The notes beneath the pieces are model-generated. The model worked only from the letters and a program-made list of their open reading frames with translations. It made no database searches and was not told where the DNA came from. Positions 25,459-34,429 of a stretch of 49,766 bases of DNA are shown here, in pieces (position 1 is the stretch's first letter; the number at the start of each line of letters is the position of its first letter). This DNA is from an uncultured Lachnotalea sp. (lineage in GTDB: Bacteria > Bacillota > Clostridia > Lachnospirales > Lachnospiraceae), in contig CAOKOS010000015.1 of NCBI GenBank assembly GCA_948470255.1, forward strand, positions 1 to 49,766, given 5' to 3'. Both the position numbers and the translations under genes were made by a program.

Positions 25459-26536
25459 TGTATCAATCGTGCTTCCCACTTATAATGGGAAAGCATATTT
25501 AAAACAGTCGGTGGACAGTATTTTAAGGCAGGCCTATACAGACTGGGAGCTGATTCTGGTGGATGACTGTTCCACAGACGGGACAGATAAAATTGTGGAC
25601 ATGTATGCCGCCATGGACGGCAGGATCCGCGCCATCCATAATAAAGAAAACCAGAAACTGCCAAAGTCTTTGAATATTGGTTTTGCAGCAGCCAGGGGAA
25701 AGTATCTCACCTGGACTTCCGACGACAATCTATATCTTCCGGATGCCCTGGCTTTGATGGTCAGACGGCTGGAACAACATAGTGATGTGTACATGGTCCG
25801 CTGCGACATGGAGATTATTGACCAGGATGGGATGGTTACAGGGAAATCGGGACCGTATTGTGATGAAAACATGTACATCTGTAATTGTGTGGGAGCCTGT
25901 TTTATGTACAGGAGAAAAGTGAGGGATCAAATCGGTGATTACAATGCGGATGCTTTCTGTGTGGAAGATTATGATTACTGGTTAAGGGTTTTACAGAAAT
26001 ACGGGAGAATTTTGCCCATAGACAAGATTTTATATCAGTACCGGAGGCACGGGGGCAGCCTGTCGGAAGTCAGAAAAAAGCAGGCGGCGGAGGAACTGAC
26101 GAGACTTCGCATACGTTTTTTGGACAGGATTTTTGAAGCGCTTCGGGAAAGACCGGATGAACTGTGCAAAATGTATTATGATATGAAAAGATCAGAATCC
26201 GTGACACAGGAGGCCGTAAAGAGATTTAAAAAAGAAATTCCTGAGCTGTGTGGCGTACTGCCTGTTGTGGAAAACAGGAAGTATATTATTTTTGGAGCCG
26301 GTGCATACGGGGAGAGGGCGGCAAGGCAGCTTGGAGAGAAAGCCGCCTTTTTTGCAGATAATGACATGGAAAAAAGCGGCCAGATCAAATGCGGACTCAC
26401 AATACTGCCTTTTTCTGAAGCAGTTTCCATGTGCAAAGATTACTGTTTTATGATTGCAATAGCAAAAAATCATATTTATGAAATGATGGCGCAGCTTCAG
26501 AAAGCAGGCGTGAAGGAGTATAGTGTGTTTACATAG
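25451..26536 (+). CDS. GT2 glycosyltransferase with C-terminal Rossmann-like module
   Basis: A 361-aa protein. Residues 3-225 are a GT2 domain: VSIVLPTYNGKAYLKQSVDS, VDDCSTDGTDKI and WTSDDNLY (in place of the usual DxD). Residues about 275-361 are the recurrent module, here at the C-terminus: YIIFGAGAYGERAARQL, FFADNDMEKSGQIKCGL, FMIAIAKNHIYEMMAQL. The ATG at 25451 overlaps the wecB stop by 8 nt and follows AGAAGGGG, so translation is probably coupled. The module position differs from its N-terminal placement in other genes of the operon. Confidence 0.87.
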   Translation: MPDVSIVLPTYNGKAYLKQSVDSILRQAYTDWELILVDDCSTDGTDKIVDMYAAMDGRIRAIHNKENQKLPKSLNIGFAAARGKYLTWTSDDNLYLPDALALMVRRLEQHSDVYMVRCDMEIIDQDGMVTGKSGPYCDENMYICNCVGACFMYRRKVRDQIGDYNADAFCVEDYDYWLRVLQKYGRILPIDKILYQYRRHGGSLSEVRKKQAAEELTRLRIRFLDRIFEALRERPDELCKMYYDMKRSESVTQEAVKRFKKEIPELCGVLPVVENRKYIIFGAGAYGERAARQLGEKAAFFADNDMEKSGQIKCGLTILPFSEAVSMCKDYCFMIAIAKNHIYEMMAQLQKAGVKEYSVFT

Positions 26537-26575
26537 ATGAGGAAAACTGTAGGCTGAAAGAAAAGGAGGCCGTAA

Positions 26576-28030
26576 ATGGCACATTCACTGGGGGCCGTTA
26601 TCCCTGTTTATAATGTGGAAAATTATTTGCGGGAATGTCTGGACAGTGTCATGGGGCAGGCAGTTCCCTTTGATGAAATCCTGGTGGTCAATGACGGCTC
26701 TGAAGATGAAAGTCTTTCCATCTGCCGGGAATATTGCCGGAAATATCCTCAGATCAAGCTGTTTAGCCAAGAGAATAAAGGATTATCAGCGGCGAGAAAT
26801 CTGGGAATGGCTTATGCAAAAAGTGAGTATCTGATTTTCCTGGATTCTGACGATTACCTGGATTTGCGGACTGCCGGGATTCTGAAACAGAAATTGTCAG
26901 GACAGGATGTTTTATATTATGGAGCTGCGATACAGGAAGACATGGAGGGGACAAAACACCGCAATATTTACCAGAGGAAAGAAAAGCTCTGCGGCCGCCT
27001 GATGACGGGGATGGAGTATTTTTACGAGGCATTTCCAGGAAATTATGTGGTGTCTGCATGTCTGGGGGCTTATAAAAATGTTTTTTTGAAAAATCATGGA
27101 ATCAGATTTCCAGAAGGCCTTTATTACGAAGACAATTTTTTTCAGATACAGGTGGTATGCGAAGCGGAAAAGGTGGAATGTATTTCGGAGGGGCTGTATA
27201 TCCGAAGATACCGTCCAGGTTCCATTACCACAACGCCTGCCGACAGGAAAAAGTACAGGGACAGGGGGCGCATCCAGCTGAAAATATGGGATTATCTCCA
27301 AAGCGGCCCGCAAAATAAATGGAAGGAAGAAGTTAAAAAGAAGTTTATTTTAAGGGACGTACTGCAGATGAGGGGGCTTGAAAAGCAATACAGTAGCCCC
27401 CAGGAGATAAAAACAGAAAAAATATGGTATCTGAAACAGTTTCTGGAATATTGGGAGGCACATTTTCTGGAGGGGGAGCTGTCTTTTGATGTCTGCTGTG
27501 TGTTCCTGTATATTTATGAGGAGTTAAAAGAACTCAATGAAAAAATTAATTTCCGGCAGTATGGGAAGGTGAAAAACAGGTTTAAGGAGACGGTGTCAGA
27601 GAAATTAGGAAACCTGTGTTTTGATAACCCCCATGCAAAAGTCGGAATTTATGGAAAGGGAAAACATACGGAGGCGATGTTTGCTTTGTATGAGAGGATG
27701 ATTGGGAAGATCAGATGCCAGTATATTTTTATTGTGTCTGATCCGGGCCGGGAGCAGGAAGGTTTCCCGGCAGAAGACGGAGGGCATCCGACAGTTTCCT
27801 TCCAAAATATTCCGGGAGATATGGACAGGATTATTTTGTCCAGCTCTGTTTACATGGCTCAGATGGCTGAAAACCTGGCGAGGGCAGGAATAGATTCAAA
27901 AAAGGGATATAAGCTCTATGATGAGGGGGATGTCTGCGACTTGATTATGGCTTATGATGTTGTTTGCAAAGAGAAGGATTATTTTTGGATGACTGCAGGT
28001 GAATGGGATGGAAAACCGGAAGAAAAATAA
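26576..28030 (+). CDS. GT2 glycosyltransferase with degenerate C-terminal Rossmann-like module
   Basis: A 484-aa protein. Residues 5-225 are a GT2 domain: GAVIPVYNVENYLRECLDS, VNDGSEDESLSI and FLDSDDYLDL with the DxD motif. A middle helical region of about 120 aa follows. Residues about 350-460 include VGIYGKGKHTEAMFALYER, YIFIVSDPG and RIILSSSVYMAQMAENLARAG, a form of the recurrent nucleotide-binding module. AAAAGGAGG precedes the ATG at a good distance. The end overlaps the wecC start by 23 nt. Confidence 0.85.
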   Translation: MAHSLGAVIPVYNVENYLRECLDSVMGQAVPFDEILVVNDGSEDESLSICREYCRKYPQIKLFSQENKGLSAARNLGMAYAKSEYLIFLDSDDYLDLRTAGILKQKLSGQDVLYYGAAIQEDMEGTKHRNIYQRKEKLCGRLMTGMEYFYEAFPGNYVVSACLGAYKNVFLKNHGIRFPEGLYYEDNFFQIQVVCEAEKVECISEGLYIRRYRPGSITTTPADRKKYRDRGRIQLKIWDYLQSGPQNKWKEEVKKKFILRDVLQMRGLEKQYSSPQEIKTEKIWYLKQFLEYWEAHFLEGELSFDVCCVFLYIYEELKELNEKINFRQYGKVKNRFKETVSEKLGNLCFDNPHAKVGIYGKGKHTEAMFALYERMIGKIRCQYIFIVSDPGREQEGFPAEDGGHPTVSFQNIPGDMDRIILSSSVYMAQMAENLARAGIDSKKGYKLYDEGDVCDLIMAYDVVCKEKDYFWMTAGEWDGKPEEK

Positions 28031-29240
28031 ATGGAAAATCAATGTGATCGGGCTGGGTTATATCGGTCTGCCGACTGCCCTGATGCTATCTGGAGGAGAG
28101 TTTGAAGTCGTAGGGACAGATGTGGATTCCGATGTGGTGGAAAAACTTTCGTCAGGAAAGACAGAATTCAGTGAAAACGGGATGGATGAACTGTTTATGG
28201 AAGCGTGGGGCAGAGACGTCCGCTTTTCGACAGAGTATGAATCTGCTGATATTTACATTGTGGCTGTTCCTACACCTTACAGGAAAGCGACAAAAAAGGT
28301 GGATGCGTCCTATGTGGTGGATGCAGTCGCCAGGATTTTGAAAGTCTGCCCGGAGCAGTGTACCATCGTTATTGAATCCACAGTTTCGCCCGGGACGATC
28401 GACGCATATGTCAGACCTCTGATAAGTGGTGAAAAGAGCGTACAGCTTGCCCATGCCCCGGAACGTATTATTCCCGGGAGGATTATTTTTGAATTGCAGA
28501 ACAATTCCAGAATCATTGGGGCGGACAGCGAGGAAACAGGAAAGAAGATAAAAAGCGTATACCAGAGTTTTTGTAAAGGTACGATTATCATCACGGACAT
28601 CAGAACGGCAGAGATGACGAAAGTGGTGGAAAACACTTACCGGGATATTAACATAGCCTTTGCAAATGAGCTGACGAAAATATGCAGGTCGGCAAAACTG
28701 GACGTATATGAAATCATACGTATTGCCAACATGCATCCGCGGGTGAATATCCTGTCGCCGGGGCCGGGGGTGGGCGGTCATTGCATTTCTGTTGATCCAT
28801 GGTTTTTGGTGGGGGATTATCCAGGGCTTGCCAATATTATCCTGGCGGCGAGGAAAATCAATGATTCTATGCCGGAATATGTGCTGGAACGGACATCTGA
28901 AATCATGGAGGAGAGAGGGATACAGGATGTGTCAAAAGTCGGATTTTACGGACTGACTTATAAAGAGGACGTTGATGATATCCGTGAAAGCCCGACGCTG
29001 CAGCTTCTGTCAATGATGAAAAAACATCTGGCGGTGGGGGCCAAGGTGTATGATCCATATGTCACGGAGAAAATTGCCGGGAACCAGTTTTTTGATTTTA
29101 TGGAATTTGTCAGGGAGGTTGAACTGATTGTGATTATGGTTGGGCATAAGCAGATCAGGGAAAATCAGGCTGCCATTAAGGACAAGGTTATTTTTGATAC
29201 CAGAAATGTGGTGGGACTAAAAGGTGTTTATCATCTGTGA
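28008..29240 (+). CDS. wecC: UDP-N-acetyl-D-mannosamine dehydrogenase
   Basis: A 410-aa member of the UDP-glucose/GDP-mannose dehydrogenase family that oxidises UDP-ManNAc to UDP-ManNAcA with two NAD+. The NAD-binding VIGLGYIGLPTALML is near residues 11-25, followed by VAVPTP and IESTVSPGT. ENTYRDINIAFANEL contains the catalytic Lys-region helix, and PGPGVGGHCISVDPWFL contains the catalytic Cys and substrate loop typical of WecC rather than UDP-glucose dehydrogenase. The C-terminal GLTYKEDVDDIRESP is the family signature. ATG 28008 has AGGTGA 5 nt before it. It pairs with wecB in the same operon. Confidence 0.92.
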   Translation: MENRKKNKWKINVIGLGYIGLPTALMLSGGEFEVVGTDVDSDVVEKLSSGKTEFSENGMDELFMEAWGRDVRFSTEYESADIYIVAVPTPYRKATKKVDASYVVDAVARILKVCPEQCTIVIESTVSPGTIDAYVRPLISGEKSVQLAHAPERIIPGRIIFELQNNSRIIGADSEETGKKIKSVYQSFCKGTIIITDIRTAEMTKVVENTYRDINIAFANELTKICRSAKLDVYEIIRIANMHPRVNILSPGPGVGGHCISVDPWFLVGDYPGLANIILAARKINDSMPEYVLERTSEIMEERGIQDVSKVGFYGLTYKEDVDDIRESPTLQLLSMMKKHLAVGAKVYDPYVTEKIAGNQFFDFMEFVREVELIVIMVGHKQIRENQAAIKDKVIFDTRNVVGLKGVYHL

Positions 29241-29307
29241 ATAAAGGTTTTTTGCCGATTTACCGTCGGAAGAAGGATAGCCGGGGAAAAACGAGAGGAT
29301 GGGAAGT

Positions 29308-30492
29308 ATGGCAAAGGGGATTATTATATTTGGGGCGGGGGATACAGGGAGGAAAGCATTTCACGCACTGGGGCGGCAGTATGAGATTGTGGCTTTTGCA
29401 GATAATTGTCCAGGAAATTACGGGAAAAACCTGCTTGGCGTCCCTGTCATTTCGCCGGAGGGAATTTCTGCATATGATGTGGAGCTTCTGATCATTGCAA
29501 GTGTCTATCATGTGGAAATTGCAAAGCAGTTATATTCCATGGGTTTAAAAAACATGAAATTGTTCTGGCCGTCGGAAGAATCAGGCAATTATACGCTGTT
29601 GGATCTTTATGAAGGGGATCCTTTTTGCGGCTGTATTTATAAAATGCCCTATGTCAAACATGGCAGTGGCAAGCAGAAAATGGTTTACTGCGGGGACAGG
29701 AAAAAAGTATTGGTGATTGCCTATTATTTTCCGCCAGTTGGGGGATCAGCGGTTCAAAGAACTTTGAAATTTGTGAAATATTTACGTGAATATGGCTACG
29801 AGCCTGTTGTATTGACTACAGAACCACAACCAGCTCTCCATAAATATTCCATGGACACTTCTTTGATGTCTGAAATCCCGGAAGGAATACAGGTGGTTAG
29901 AGTAAAAGACGGTTTTTCGTGGCCGGACGTGATTTCAAAAGAAAAAGCGCAGGAAATCACAGAGTTTCTCTATAGTATATCAGGTTCAGGGGAATGGATG
30001 GATTTGTTTCTGGAGGCGCAGAAAACACAGCCGCGCTATATCCTTCCGGACAAGTTGGTTTTGTGGGCAAATGAATGTGTGAGGCATGTGGAAGAATATG
30101 TCGATATGACGGATATGGATTTGATTTATTCTACGGCGCCGTACTGGAGCCCGCATCTGGCGGCATATTTCCTGAAGCAGAAATATGGGATTCCATGGAT
30201 CGCAGATTACAGGGATCCATGGGTGTCAAACAGGGATTATGTGAAATTATATTATCCGTGGATGACAGAAGAAGAGATTGCTTTAGACCATGAGCTGGAA
30301 GAGAAGCTGGTAAAGGAAATGGATTTGATCGTTGTAGCAGGAGGAAAATGGGCAGTTGATTTTGTAAAAGATTATGGTGTCTGCCCTTCAAAAATCACAG
30401 AAATTACCAATGGCTATGATGAAGAGGATTTTGCAGGGCTGGATGTAAAAACAGAAAAAACAGAAAATTTACTCTTTGTTATAATGGAGTAG
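29308..30492 (+). pseudogene. glycosyltransferase (GT-B) with N-terminal Rossmann-like module, 5' part, frameshifted
   Basis: Residues 1-90 are the recurrent module (GIIIFGAGDTGRKAFHAL, FADNCPGNYGKNLLGVP, LLIIASVYHVEIAKQL). From about residue 128 a GT4-like GT-B glycosyltransferase begins: VLVIAYYFPPVGGSAVQRTL, then IADYRDPW and ITEITNGYDEEDF. At about 30468 the frame goes wrong and ends in a short tail ENLLFVIME and TAG. Adding one T to the TTT in AAATTTAC restores ENFTLCYNGVVGYNRNP, which runs straight into the ORF at 30519. The intact protein would be about 575 aa. This is either a true mutation or a sequencing slip in a homopolymer. The first ATG could also be 29299. Confidence 0.75.
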
Positions 30493-30518
30493 TTGGATAC
30501 AATAGGAATCCAATACCG

Positions 30519-31046
30519 GTGCTGCAGGTGTTAAATTCCATGATAGACCGGGATATACTTAGGCAGGATGAGGTCCAGTGGATTTTTAACGGGGCAATGT
30601 CCGGGGATTATGCAAAGAAAATTGCTGCAAACGATCAATATCATATTGTGGTTCAAAATGGGATACTGCCACACAGGGAAAGCCTTCAGATTTCTGTAGA
30701 TTCTGATTTGATGGTCATGTACGGGGAACCGGGAGAAAAGGGATATTTGAACTATCCGGGGAAATTTTATGAATACTTAAGAACCGGGAGGCCCATCCTC
30801 TGTTTTTCATCGGACAGAAGCTTTCAGGCGGACGTCCTCAAGGAAACAGGACAGGGAGTAAATATGGATTTGTATGATATAGAGGGCATCGAGGCGTTTT
30901 TAAAGGAAAGGCTGGCAGCCTGGAGAGAGGGCAGAGGGGCGGCTCCCGGTATTACGGAAGCGGTTCGGAAATATGAAAGAAAAAATCTTACACGGATGCT
31001 GGCAGAGGGATTCGGAAACGTACTCAGGAATTCAGGCCGCTTATAG
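30519..31046 (+). pseudogene. 3' part of the frameshifted glycosyltransferase
   Basis: A 175-aa open frame that continues the GT-B protein of the previous entry. The region upstream in this frame, from about 30471, already reads YNGVVGYNRNPIPVLQVLNS without a stop, so the true reading does not begin at the GTG at 30519. It holds the C-terminal nucleotide-sugar-binding Rossmann half, with DSDLMVMYGEPGEKGYLNYPGKFYEYLRTGRPILCF resembling the donor-binding helix region (segment cited 30704-30811). There is no ribosome binding site, supporting a broken gene. It is the last gene of the glycan operon. Confidence 0.7.
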
Positions 31047-31081
31047 ACGATATCGGGTTTTACAAGGGAAGGCTAAATTAG

Positions 31082-31110
31082 TTGTCAGTTGTGTGGCGGG
31101 TGTGTATAAT
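31082..31110 (+). promoter_or_regulatory. candidate sigma-A promoter after the glycan operon
   Basis: TTGTCA (31082-31087) and a perfect TATAAT (31105-31110) with a 17-nt spacer. Transcription would start near 31117 and meet the terminator hairpin at 31198. Confidence 0.55.
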
Positions 31111-31116
31111 AACAGG

Positions 31117-31236
31117 ACAGGACATGTAAAAGAGAAGATGGATTCACTGACAGAATGAAATTTCTGGTAGAAAATGGCGTAATAGTGTATAGACAAGAAA
31201 GGGCATTTTATCTTTTGGCAGATAGATGCCCTTTTT
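31117..31236 (+). ncRNA. candidate small RNA of about 120 nt
   Basis: The interval lies between a near-consensus promoter (31082-31110) and a good intrinsic terminator (31198-31236) and does not code for a convincing protein. A 69-aa frame from 31155 crosses the terminator and has no ribosome binding site. No known RNA family was recognised; it could also be a leader of the cassette that follows. Confidence 0.3.
31198..31236 (+). terminator. intrinsic terminator upstream of the DUF262 cassette
   Basis: Stem AAAGGGCAT (31198-31206) and ATGCCCTTT (31226-31234), with inner TATC/GATA pairing, followed by a T run (31232-31236). It separates the glycan operon from the cassette at 31471. From 31237 to 31470 the DNA is very AT-rich; it contains a TATAGT box near 31361 and a 26-codon frame (31391-31471) whose TAA overlaps the next ATG. 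Confidence 0.7.
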
Positions 31237-31470
31237 ATACGCGAATTTATTTAGAAAAGGAAAAGAACGAAAACGTCAATATTTCAAGTATATTATTGTG
31301 GTGTAAAGATTGTATGGAGAATACGGAAATTCTTTATTTCTACATTTTAAAATTTGTGGTATAGTGGATTAAACATTTATTTTAAAGACTGTGAAAAAAG
31401 ATGATATGGCTTATGGATTTCTGGATAAAAGTAAGAAATATAATAGATGGAAAGCAGGGGCAAAAGGATA

Positions 31471-32766
31471 ATGAAAAATTTACAAGATATATCAGACCGT
31501 ATAGCAGAAATCAAAAATTTTGCAAAATCGAATGATAATGCAATCAGTTTATTCATTGTTCAGGATATTATAAAGAATAAGAAAACAGGGGTAGATGAAG
31601 ATTTGTTAAACATGGCGCTTCATCAGCTACAGAGAGAAGGCATAAAGATTCTGCCGTTGGATATGGATGAAGGATATAAAGCAGATTTAGATGAACCGGA
31701 TAAATTTATTCCTTCTGACGTAAATATTACTCAAATTCCGACCAGTATTTCAAATATAATGGATAGGCTGGAGAATAGGGAATTTGATCTGACCCCAGCG
31801 TTTCAGAGGCATGGTGGACTATGGGATGAAGAAAAACAGAGTCAGTTGGTTGAATCGTTAATGCTAAAAATACCGCTTCCGGCATTTTATTTTGATGCAT
31901 CTAAAGAAGATGAGTGGATTGTAATAGACGGTTTACAACGTCTCACCGCTTTCCAAAATTATCTGGTGGGAAATAAAAAGGAGGATGGCTCAAGGGAAAA
32001 GAGTAGCTTTAAAGGGCTGCAGTACCTGACAGATTTTAATGGAAAAACTTTTGATGATTTACCAAGGCAATATATTAGAAGAATCAAGGAATCTTCGATT
32101 GTTGCATATACTGTTACACAGGGAACCCCAGATGAGGTTGTGTTTAATATTTTCCAGAGAATTAATACAGGAGGCGTTCAATTAAACGACCAGGAAATCA
32201 GACAGGCTCTTTATTCAGGAAAAGGAACAGACTTGATCAAAGAGATGGCAGAGAGAAAGGAGTTCCAGGAGGCAACTCAGTTTGCGGTAAAATCGGAACG
32301 GATGTTGGATCGCGAATATGCATTACGTTTTCTTTCTTTTACCGAGTTGGATTATAAAAAAGAATATAAAGGGAATATCGATAATTTCCTGATAAAAGGT
32401 TTAAAAAAAGCGAATAATTTTAATGAGAAGGATGCCGCGCGTGTTATAGAACGGTTTGTTCAGGTAATGGATGCGTGTAAAGGCATTTTTGGGAAATATG
32501 CTTTTAGAAAATATAATAAAGATTTCCGTCGTGGTCCAATCAATAAAGCTATTTTTGAAATATGGGCAATATGTTTTAGTGGATTGAATAATGAACAGTT
32601 AGAAAAAATAAAGGGAAAAAAGGATAAATTTGTGATTGAATTTGGAGAAATTCTCGCACGTACTGACTTTGCAACTGCGTTAAAGGCAGGAGATCAATAT
32701 TCACTTATAAAAAGAATTGAAATATGTCAAAAGTTTGTAAAGGAGTTCTTATGCTTAAAGGATTAG
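31471..32766 (+). CDS. DUF262 (GmrS-like ParB/Srx-fold) protein
   Basis: A 431-aa protein. Residues about 75-230 are a DUF262 domain: ITQIPTSISNIMDRLENRE, TPAFQRHGGLWDEEKQSQLV and VIDGLQRLTAFQNYL, where DGLQR matches the DGQQR NTP-binding motif of the ParB/sulfiredoxin-like fold. VFNIFQRINTGGVQLNDQEIR is also a hallmark of this family. The C-terminal half is helical. DUF262 is the NTP-dependent half of the GmrSD modified-DNA restriction system and occurs in several defence systems. ATG 31471 follows AGGGGCAAAAGGA. The next gene overlaps by 16 nt, so the products probably act together. The region is clearly more AT-rich than its neighbours, a sign of transfer. Confidence 0.87.
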   Translation: MKNLQDISDRIAEIKNFAKSNDNAISLFIVQDIIKNKKTGVDEDLLNMALHQLQREGIKILPLDMDEGYKADLDEPDKFIPSDVNITQIPTSISNIMDRLENREFDLTPAFQRHGGLWDEEKQSQLVESLMLKIPLPAFYFDASKEDEWIVIDGLQRLTAFQNYLVGNKKEDGSREKSSFKGLQYLTDFNGKTFDDLPRQYIRRIKESSIVAYTVTQGTPDEVVFNIFQRINTGGVQLNDQEIRQALYSGKGTDLIKEMAERKEFQEATQFAVKSERMLDREYALRFLSFTELDYKKEYKGNIDNFLIKGLKKANNFNEKDAARVIERFVQVMDACKGIFGKYAFRKYNKDFRRGPINKAIFEIWAICFSGLNNEQLEKIKGKKDKFVIEFGEILARTDFATALKAGDQYSLIKRIEICQKFVKEFLCLKD

Positions 32767-33845
32767 TTCTGGAAAATTTTAAGTGCTTCGATGAGATGAA
32801 ATTAAGCTTTTCTACCTTGAATGTTTTGACGGGCTTAAACGGGATGGGAAAGTCAACGGTTATGCAGGGGATTCTACTTTTGGGACAATCTCAAAATAGT
32901 ATTATGTCTGAACAGGTATTGTCATTAAAAGGCAAATATGTAAATCTTGGTGTTGGGCAGGATGTTTTGTTTGAAAAAGCAGAGAAAGATGAAATTGGTA
33001 TTGGCGTTTGGACGGAAAATACAAAGGAGCGGTATCTTTTTAGGTATCAGCCAGAAACGGATGTCCTTCCCTTAAAAAGCATGGATAAAAATATGAATAC
33101 AAATGTATATTCGGCATGGGAAAACCGTTTATCCTACCTATCGGCATATCGTATCGCGCCACAGTTCCTTTATCATCTTGAGAACGAGGAAGAAGTTTCC
33201 GAGAGGTATTTTGCAAAAAACGGAGAGTTTGCCATTCAATATTTGAAATTGCATGGCGGGGATGATGTAATAAACAGTACAGTTTTGATTGGAAATAATA
33301 AAAAGACAATCGCAGATCAGGTAAAGGCATGGATGGATTTAATCTCACCAGGTGTATCTCCGATAATTACTATTAATACATCTTCCAGGACAGCGGAATT
33401 AAAATATGAGTATATTGAAGGAAGAGATAAAACAAATTCATATAAAAGTGTCAATGTTGGATTTGGTATTACCTACGTGCTTCCGGTAGTGGTTACTCTG
33501 ATATCAGCAAAGCCAGGGGACATTATTTTGCTCGAAAATCCAGAAGCCCATATTCATCCAAAAGGCCAGAGGATGTTGGGAGAATTATTAGCGGCTGCCG
33601 GGGCAGGAGGCGTTCAGGTTATTCTTGAGACTCACAGTGATCATGTGATGAATGGAATTCGCGTTGCCGTTAAGAAAGGAAAAATGGAACCTCAAAATAC
33701 TCGCTTTTTCTATTTTTATAAAGATATAAATGATTCCTATCGGCATAAAGTGGTAAGTCCGGTGTTAGATAAATATGGCCGGTTAAACGAATGGCCAGAA
33801 GGTTTTTTCGATGAATGGGATAATGCGCTTTTGGAGTTACTATAA
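32751..33845 (+). CDS. AAA ATPase with DUF3696 domain
   Basis: A 364-aa ABC/RecF-like AAA ATPase. It begins MLKGLVLENFKCFDEMKLSF, with Walker A GLNGMGKS at residues 29-36. Walker B and the D-loop follow in IILLENPEAHIHPKGQR, and VILETHSDHVMNGIR carries the conserved His of OLD-like ATPases. The C-terminal YGRLNEWPEGFFDEWDNAL is the DUF3696 signature. No TOPRIM nuclease domain is attached, unlike OLD or GajA. The ATG at 32751 follows AAAGGAG inside the end of the DUF262 gene. As in other ATPase-containing anti-phage systems it may sense or signal; the effector would be DUF262 or one of the small proteins downstream. Confidence 0.88.
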   Translation: MLKGLVLENFKCFDEMKLSFSTLNVLTGLNGMGKSTVMQGILLLGQSQNSIMSEQVLSLKGKYVNLGVGQDVLFEKAEKDEIGIGVWTENTKERYLFRYQPETDVLPLKSMDKNMNTNVYSAWENRLSYLSAYRIAPQFLYHLENEEEVSERYFAKNGEFAIQYLKLHGGDDVINSTVLIGNNKKTIADQVKAWMDLISPGVSPIITINTSSRTAELKYEYIEGRDKTNSYKSVNVGFGITYVLPVVVTLISAKPGDIILLENPEAHIHPKGQRMLGELLAAAGAGGVQVILETHSDHVMNGIRVAVKKGKMEPQNTRFFYFYKDINDSYRHKVVSPVLDKYGRLNEWPEGFFDEWDNALLELL

Positions 33846-33859
33846 GGCGGGTGGTAAAA

Positions 33860-34429
33860 ATGATTGCTGTGATCAATGATGTTTCATTCCAATATATGTT
33901 TACTACAAAGAAACTAGCAATAGAATATATGCACAAATTTCTTGATATCTGTAAACGAATTAAAAAAGAAGAAGTGACTAATGTTCATGAAATAAGAACA
34001 GGAGTCATTGATACACAAAAGGAGATAAGCCATGATTTTAAACTAATCCAACTGCTGCAAAATTTTAAGACAAGAGAAGAGAGAACATTTCTGCTGGGAT
34101 TGCTGACAAATCAGGGGACTTATTGTTCAGAACAAGGGTTTCTTTGCCAGATTGGTGAAAAAGAGTCATTAATATGCGCGTATGCGATAGATAACATATT
34201 GATAAGTTTGCTATCAAATGAATTATTTGAAACACCAGTGATAATGGGAGTTGTTGCCGGAGAGGAGGTTAGTCTGAAAAACCTTTCTAAAGAGGAGCAT
34301 ATAAACTATTATAGAAAAGAACTGGGACTTAGAAGATATATAGGAAATAACAAAAAACATAAATTTGACAGAGAGAATAGAGAATCCTTATGGAAAAGGA
34401 AGAATTGGAAGCAGAATGGATCTACGTGA
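33860..34429 (+). CDS. unknown protein of the DUF262-AAA cassette
   Basis: A 189-aa protein that I do not recognise. It starts MIAVINDVSFQYMFTTKKLA and has a helical N-terminal third, then FLLGLLTNQGTYCSEQGFLC, ICAYAIDNILISLLSNELFETPVIMGVV, and a charged C-terminus with LSKEEHINYYRKELGLRRY. There is no signal peptide or membrane segment. It lies 14 nt after the ATPase gene behind GGCGGGTGG. The C-terminal tail RESLWKRKNWKQNGST looks out-of-frame: the alternative frame reads ENPYGKGRIGSRMDLRDEEA and runs into the next ORF, so the two may once have been one protein of about 240 aa. Confidence 0.7.
   Translation: MIAVINDVSFQYMFTTKKLAIEYMHKFLDICKRIKKEEVTNVHEIRTGVIDTQKEISHDFKLIQLLQNFKTREERTFLLGLLTNQGTYCSEQGFLCQIGEKESLICAYAIDNILISLLSNELFETPVIMGVVAGEEVSLKNLSKEEHINYYRKELGLRRYIGNNKKHKFDRENRESLWKRKNWKQNGST

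Noticed and set aside
31155..31364. 69-aa ORF upstream of the DUF262 gene
   Set aside because: It reads through the terminator hairpin, has no ribosome binding site and no protein-like features.
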